From NCBI GenBank assembly GCA_017938565.1, contig JAGBBI010000274.1:1-7199 (forward strand): DNA of 7,199 nucleotides. The letters run 5' to 3'. This document shows, in pieces, positions 6,801 through 7,199 of the stretch. The notes under the pieces were generated by a model, which was not told where the DNA came from, did not search any database, and saw nothing but the letters and a program-made list of their open reading frames with translations. A program made the translations under genes and the position numbers. Numbering within the stretch: position 1 is the first letter of the stretch; each line of letters begins with the position of its first letter. The stretch is from Clostridia bacterium. Its GTDB lineage: Bacteria; Bacillota_A; Clostridia; Christensenellales; UBA1242.

Positions 6801-7199
6801 CAATACGCAAAAGACGATAACTTCGTCCTAATGCAAGCCTCAGGAGCAACCGCCCTTGCAGTAGTTAACGACACCGCTCAAGTGGTATCATTAAACAGCA
6901 CCTTGACAATATATAAATCACTATACATTAAAGACAACAACGGAATACAAGGCGGAGCAAACGGAATTTTTGATAGTTACAAAGATGATGACGGAAATAA
7001 AAAGACCGAACTTCAAACCGGAGCAGATGACGTCTTGACAAACACAAACTCCTATTACTATAACGCAAGCCGTAACGACTTCATCATAAAGACCACAAAC
7101 GGCAACCTATCATCAATCTATTTGATGCAACAATATTCAAACCTTGCTCACACGACCGGCGAACGAGCAACCGAGTATAAAGACGTAACCAGCCTTATA
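3816..7199 (+). CDS. Very large surface lipoprotein with Ig-like regions (3' truncated)
   Basis: The frame is open without a stop from the ATG to the right edge, giving 1128 residues; the end lies outside. A lipoprotein signal peptide is clear: a basic segment, a hydrophobic core (37-51), then F-V-G-C with lipidated Cys53. The n-region of about 36 residues is unusually long and Phe at -3 is atypical, but the ribosome binding site supports this start. After Cys53 I find only one cysteine (447). The mature part is rich in Tyr, Asn, Thr and Ser and has no further obvious membrane helix. Residues about 574-690 (I-S-G-T at the start, then D-N-K-G-E-F-K-I-T-G-L-K near 628-638) resemble a carboxypeptidase-regulatory/Cna-B-like beta-sandwich. 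Residues about 706-790 (with D-A-D-G-Y-V near 742-747) look like a second such domain. I recognise no catalytic motif. It is probably membrane-anchored, facing outward, with an adhesive, ligand-binding or structural role; this is inference. The start and lipidation are well supported, the function is unknown. Confidence 0.9.
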   Translation, partial: MNLFKRLFQGSKAQKSTNFEAGKAHKSGLFHKITRTLSLIVVLSFCASGFVGCSAKDIQELLNVGGANSMYDEYGRLLLQPVSATLNEYEYEVKETQDENGNSVYVRVPVTNADTGSIVFNDSAYAHSVDKINEESITDYSWTNYQIVVDGKIYYFIPSDYLLASLQSFSGMNYNFVGTEEIQNRFGLSFSDPLIYSNENREDGKLLNKYYEFNSDYDFFVYDEVADTITPASKDYIKIQYKLVVADAKTGIEANWNHIENKYYNEESASYYNSITYRIVFNPHLENGTETRTLKVKKLVQNDSEIYGNSTISQELIYGASKLTFLVDSPNSAEIGFAELSYDTNKYYFYNQDTTYSSENKTYYTTGLYGYFPYGKQVNIDRTYPGELSKGDGKNTVNSGDYALQSWTVNSYRGEVNTNVLLDENSEPYTGATLSRSELQILQNAICQTANTSTLLGNDGSLNLKKDAHKGANIVSQHIKYQNEYNVGSNDYKNENYSDRLYVGAKYIGITSGGGESVFSTVGTDTLSQNLYFETIINDNATKEKSSTLTAISVKENHGNIFKANYAKVTNFTISGTAYDAENDLAKLEGLYLTIYTRTYDATNGWVSSVRDMYAGGVSQTTQVQTDNKGEFKITGLKLNEFILDTASDIKGREYYLYSANYSSLEYANNTKGIAVSNETSSDNLKFADRTSLSLIGTTEPENSNLKVNLIVQNKDGSFVNIKDADIELSYELITSITSTPDADGYVSTQVMLSTLLPSDSMLTGYNIQTESVADVFFVYFNPVSGKTYRLNASYSENTHTYSYHLQHSDSLVQNLTADADLTIKTTESASVGETSMPKLNTPSNVIVGYARQTYISFKTPAEANEFATNHGIGLTSVINNLVYIDEAKLISTGTSLYTYDRRTSIDQSQIFHRYFYIFEEGGETYTTLARSTAFSSEKSLSIASVFGIHPTWAVNNAGFVSNFQADGSAFTIGGITAYRLKDVGNRQTTVTLTKQYAKDDNFVLMQASGATALAVVNDTAQVVSLNSTLTIYKSLYIKDNNGIQGGANGIFDSYKDDDGNKKTELQTGADDVLTNTNSYYYNASRNDFIIKTTNGNLSSIYLMQQYSNLAHTTGERATEYKDVTSLI

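Overview
AT-rich bacterial DNA holding three protein-coding genes and one long non-coding interval. The genes are a left-truncated membrane protein (2-1378, +), a complete protein with a helix-turn-helix-like C-terminus (1488-2933, -) and a very large lipoprotein open to the right edge (3816-7199, +). Purine-rich Shine-Dalgarno sites, sigma-A-type promoter boxes, a lipobox and an SH3-like ectodomain fit an uncultured low-GC Gram-positive lineage (Bacillota/Clostridia-like). That assignment is inference; nothing here names a species. The standard genetic code works throughout, and the two stops seen are TAA.

Left part: the first protein has an extracytoplasmic SH3-like domain, one membrane helix and a long Pro/Asn/Lys/Ser-rich tail predicted to lie in the cytoplasm. 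It converges with the second gene. The short gap between them holds two back-to-back hairpins, each followed by a T-tract in the opposite direction, so each gene seems to have its own terminator. The second gene encodes an unrecognised protein with a basic patch, a low-complexity middle and a C-terminal segment resembling sigma-70 region 4.

Middle: about 880 bases (2934-3815) lie between the divergent second and third genes, with no credible ORF but much regulatory structure. In order: an extended -10 promoter for the minus-strand gene; a plus-strand promoter followed by a hairpin terminator (putative RNA of about 75 nt); a second plus-strand promoter with a 17-bp spacer followed by a putative RNA of about 205 nt. 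The ends of that RNA's first 150 nt pair over about 22 bp, and it finishes in a strong intrinsic terminator. This architecture resembles 6S RNA and is the most interesting part of the window. A 55-base nested inverted repeat and the lipoprotein promoter follow.

Right part: the lipoprotein is at least 1128 residues long, rich in Tyr/Asn/Thr/Ser, almost free of cysteine, and has two probable beta-sandwich (carboxypeptidase-regulatory/Ig-like) regions. It is probably a surface-anchored binding or scaffold protein. There is no sign of a phage, transposon or CRISPR array. The two plus-strand proteins are both cell-envelope proteins, but a shared function cannot be shown from this sequence.
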